Assembly: GCA_008638375.1 (NCBI GenBank)
Contig: CM018048.1
Coordinates: forward strand, 2,312,642 to 2,376,641
Reading direction: 5' to 3'
Length of the DNA stretch: 64,000 nt
Origin: Nyssa sinensis
Lineage: Eukaryota; Streptophyta; Magnoliopsida; Cornales; Nyssaceae
A program made the position numbers and the translations under genes. This document shows, piece by piece, positions 61,052-64,000 of this stretch (the first letter of the stretch is position 1; each line of letters begins with the position of its first letter). Under the pieces are notes generated by a model. It worked only from the letters and a program-made list of their open reading frames with translations. It had not been told where the DNA came from and did no database searches.

Positions 61052-64000
61052 TGTAATGACCTGAATTTTTTTTTTTGAATAAATATTATTATTATTTTGT
61101 TGTGTATGTGATGTGTGTATAGTGAATGTACATGTATGTATGTGATGTGTGTATATATGTGTGTGTTTAAATTGTTTAAGTGTGTGTATATATATATATA
61201 TGTATATTTAAACATTTAAATATTTATGTGTATATATATATGTATATCTGATTGTGTGCCCAACCGTGTGTGTGTGTGTGCAGGTTAAGTGTAAATCATT
61301 CAAAGAGGCGTGGGGGGGTTGTTGTGTGTGTAAGGGGGTAGGTGGCTGATGGAGTGTGTAAGTGGGAGTTTTGTGTGTGTTTGTCAAAGAGGGTGGGTGT
61401 GTGCGGACCCAACCGTGGAAAGAGTGGGAGATATAGAGAGAGAGGGTAGTGTATATGAGTGTGTGTTAGTTGGATTGGAGAGAAAATCAGAAAGAAAGGG
61501 AGAGGTTGAGTTAGAGAGTGGTGAACATTGGGAGAAGCTTGAACCAGGAAGGATAAGAGGACACACGGCTAGAGAGAGAAAAACCCAGAAAGTTGGTAAG
61601 TAGTTCGGTTCTGGTTTTTCATTTTTTTTGGCATGTTGGTTTGATTTGATTTTAGGGCCTTATAGTGTATAAAATGTGGATCATTTTGCAAAAGAAATCA
61701 ACCAAAATAGTTGAAAAATGAAGTAGAAAAAGTAAGTTGCAAGTTGTGCAAGATAATTGGGTAGGTGAGTTTTCTTGCTTCAAAACTTAACTAAAATGAT
61801 GGGAAACTTATGGAGTAAGGTGCAGATATATTTAGGAAAAAGATTAGGGCCAAAACAGTAAAAGAACAAACACAAAAATGGGAAATCACAGTTGTCTAGA
61901 GCCACTGTTTTCCCTCTATTCGTGACGTTTGAGTGGCCCAAATCCAAAACCAAGCTTAGAAATGAGATCTATGGGAGAAATGGAAATAATCTGTAATTTA
62001 AAACATTGAAAAATCGATCGGAAAATTCTCGCCGACGCTGCAGAAGACGCCGGAACCTTACCTGAAAATCGGGGAAGAAGGGGCATTGTTCGGGTCCAAG
62101 TCCAAGTCGGGTTTGGGTTCAGGTCGGGTCAAGACCGACCCACCCCCTACACGTGTCAGCCATATGTTTTAAATTACAATGAGATTGGGGGCGTTTGGTT
62201 ACAGGATTAAGAAATTAAAATCGAAATTAAATTGAAGATAGAAATATCCTATCCCTATTTTTGGCTTAGCCACTGTTTGGCTATTCGAATTAGGAATAAG
62301 AAGTTTTAGAAATTACAATTTAACCCCAGTACTTTTTGAAATTTAATTTGGCCCCCAGAACTTTCAACAATTCAACTTTGAACCCAGAACTTTAACTAAT
62401 TATATTTTGACCCCCTGAATAAAATATTAATTTAATTAAATGAATTAATGAATTAATTTAATTATTTAAATATCACAAAATGGTCCAGAGTCCAAATGGG
62501 ACAAGTCATTAGTGTATTTTGACTATCTCGACCATTCTGAGACCAATGGTGAGGTCTGTTTTATGAGACGGTGTCCAAAAAAAAAAAAAAAAGACCCGTA
62601 ATAACATTAAAAATTACCAAAATGCCCTTGAGTTAAAACGTAGTCAAACAAACTCCGATTTAAGTAAAAAAATAGTAGAATTTTATTGTCTCAACCGTTC
62701 CGGACTCAATCATGAAGTCAAATTTGCAAAAAAAGGTCTCGGGATGCAAGAACCCATAAAAAGTGCAAAACGACCGTTTTGCCCTTTTTAGCTCGGATGT
62801 CTGAATTGAATTTCACGAAAGCCTAAACCTATTTTCTTCGATGTTTCGGACTCAACAGTAGAGTTTATTTTAGCAAAATAGAAACTCATAAAATAAAGAC
62901 ATAAAATTTGATGAATAGCATAATTCAAGTGGCAATTGAACTGAATTGTATTTCATGATTTTAGGAACACTGAAGGGCAAAGAGAAGGTGGTCTGACCTT
63001 CTGCATTCTTACTGTTAGTTCCGCTACACTACGAATACGACTTCTCAAGGTTGAGAGCAGCCCATCAGGTATGATATATTGTGCTAAGTAAGAAATATGA
63101 TTAAGTAAGGAATAATTGTCATGTTGATTTGATGATTCACATATTTATTTGATTGCTTATATGCTTACGTGTTTCTTGTTATCTTTTTGAAAGTTTGGTT
63201 AAGTAATGGATATGGATCATGACTATATGTATACTCTATGTGTTAGCATAATGTGTGAATTATATTCTTTGATAATTGTTGAGAATATGAAATATGTAAC
63301 TTAAGGTATGTGTTTATATGGGCTATATATGGCATGTACCCTTGATGAAGGGATTTTGTGGTTGGAATGTTGTTGTGTAATACATTGTCTAAAGCATGCT
63401 TCATGTGTGGATAAGATGCTTTATTAAGATCATATTATGGCATGGTGGAATCAGAGCATATTGGCATAATGTGATTCCTTGAAACATGGTGTGAGTTGAG
63501 CACGTGGTGTTGTGCATTATGAGGGTGTAGATCTTGTGGTGAAAAATCCAAAATCGACCATTGGTACTCGCATGCCAGATGGGGTCCGGACCGTGAAGCG
63601 AGACATATTGAGGTACTTGCAGGCCTGCGGGGAAGGTCCGTAAAGTGAGACATAGGTGTGGCATAGAGTTGCATGGGTGCGTTACGCATACTGTTCATAT
63701 ACTGTATTGATGATATTGAATTCCATGTAGATATAAATGTACACTTGCACATGCCACGCCTTAATTTTGTTTCTTGCATTAGCATTATATTGTACCAGCA
63801 GTTGAACTGACCCATTCGTGGAATACCATTTCAGATGACGCTCCGGCTACATGAGATTCGGTGATGTTTTAGTAGAAGAAAGAACTTAGAGTATTTTGGT
63901 CCTTGGGGGCATGTATTGATATTGTACAAGAGCATAAGCCCTAGATTATTTCATGTTATTTGTATGTTATGAGGTAACAGGCAAGGCCTTATGGATTGTG
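61052..64000 (+). mobile_element. Long gypsy LTR (same superfamily as 7164-10702), runs off the window
   Basis: It starts TGTAATGACCTG inside the copia relic; the flank taata would be the target duplication. It shares with the reverse complement of 7164-10702 a TG/TA-rich block near the start, 'gggtcgggt'-type motifs in the middle, and the recurring phrase 'ccggactcaa...gaagtc/gagtc' (62700 and 62858 here, near 8850 and 8990 there). At least 2.95 kb is present. The open frames at 61349-61603 and 63401-63815 have no recognisable domain and lie within the LTR. Confidence 0.7.

Noticed and set aside
61349..61603. 84-aa open frame in a GT/GA-rich stretch
   Set aside because: Low complexity, inside the long gypsy LTR, no domain.

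Overview
The window is nuclear DNA from an AT-rich dicot plant. The evidence is intron-containing plant genes with GT-AG splice sites, two plant dirigent genes, two plant CHX antiporter genes and plant-type LTR retrotransposons. I cannot name the species from the sequence. There is no bacterial, organellar or viral gene set, no tRNA or rRNA gene and no CRISPR array.

Layout. 1-3380 is the 3' end of a Ty3/gypsy element of Tat/Grande type. It has a decayed, spliced antisense ORF and a plus-strand 3' LTR. 4134-4709 (-) is an intact dirigent gene (DIR-a type). 6783-14997 is an old Ty1/copia element with 5-bp target duplications, and a 3.5-kb solo LTR of a long-LTR gypsy family (7164-10702) is nested in it. 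17771-18424 is a solo LTR of the same Tat family in the opposite direction. 18568-22650 is AT-rich with tandem duplications and (TA)n runs. 23753-24298 (-) is a second intact dirigent gene. About 25.6-31.7 kb is a nearly full copia element whose single reading frame is broken only by stop codons. It abuts a minus-strand gypsy gag, primer-binding site and LTR remnant (31.7-33.6 kb). 35.5-38.6 kb holds two non-autonomous hAT-like elements, and a third lies at 47251-47774.

40701-45.9 kb and 49011-54.3 kb are two tandem minus-strand CHX18-like cation/proton antiporter genes. They share the same three coding exons, an identical exon 2 length of 1002 bp and a 5'UTR intron. 55.6-56.95 kb is an eight-copy tandem array with a 188-bp period, probably inside a decayed LTR. 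60.5-61.05 kb is a copia integrase relic, cut by another long gypsy LTR that runs off the window end.

Working genes. Only four loci look functional: two secreted dirigent proteins (phenoxy-radical coupling in the cell wall, lignan/neolignan type) and two CHX antiporters (K+/pH homeostasis in endomembranes). They form two separate local duplications held apart by transposons. Nothing shows that the two pairs act in one pathway. I saw no clear new biological system. The most distinctive items are the antisense intron-bearing ORF of the Tat element, the 188-bp array, the stop-only decay of the 27-31 kb copia element, and the conserved 5'UTR intron of the CHX pair, which carries a foldback element and a GA/G tract in one copy.
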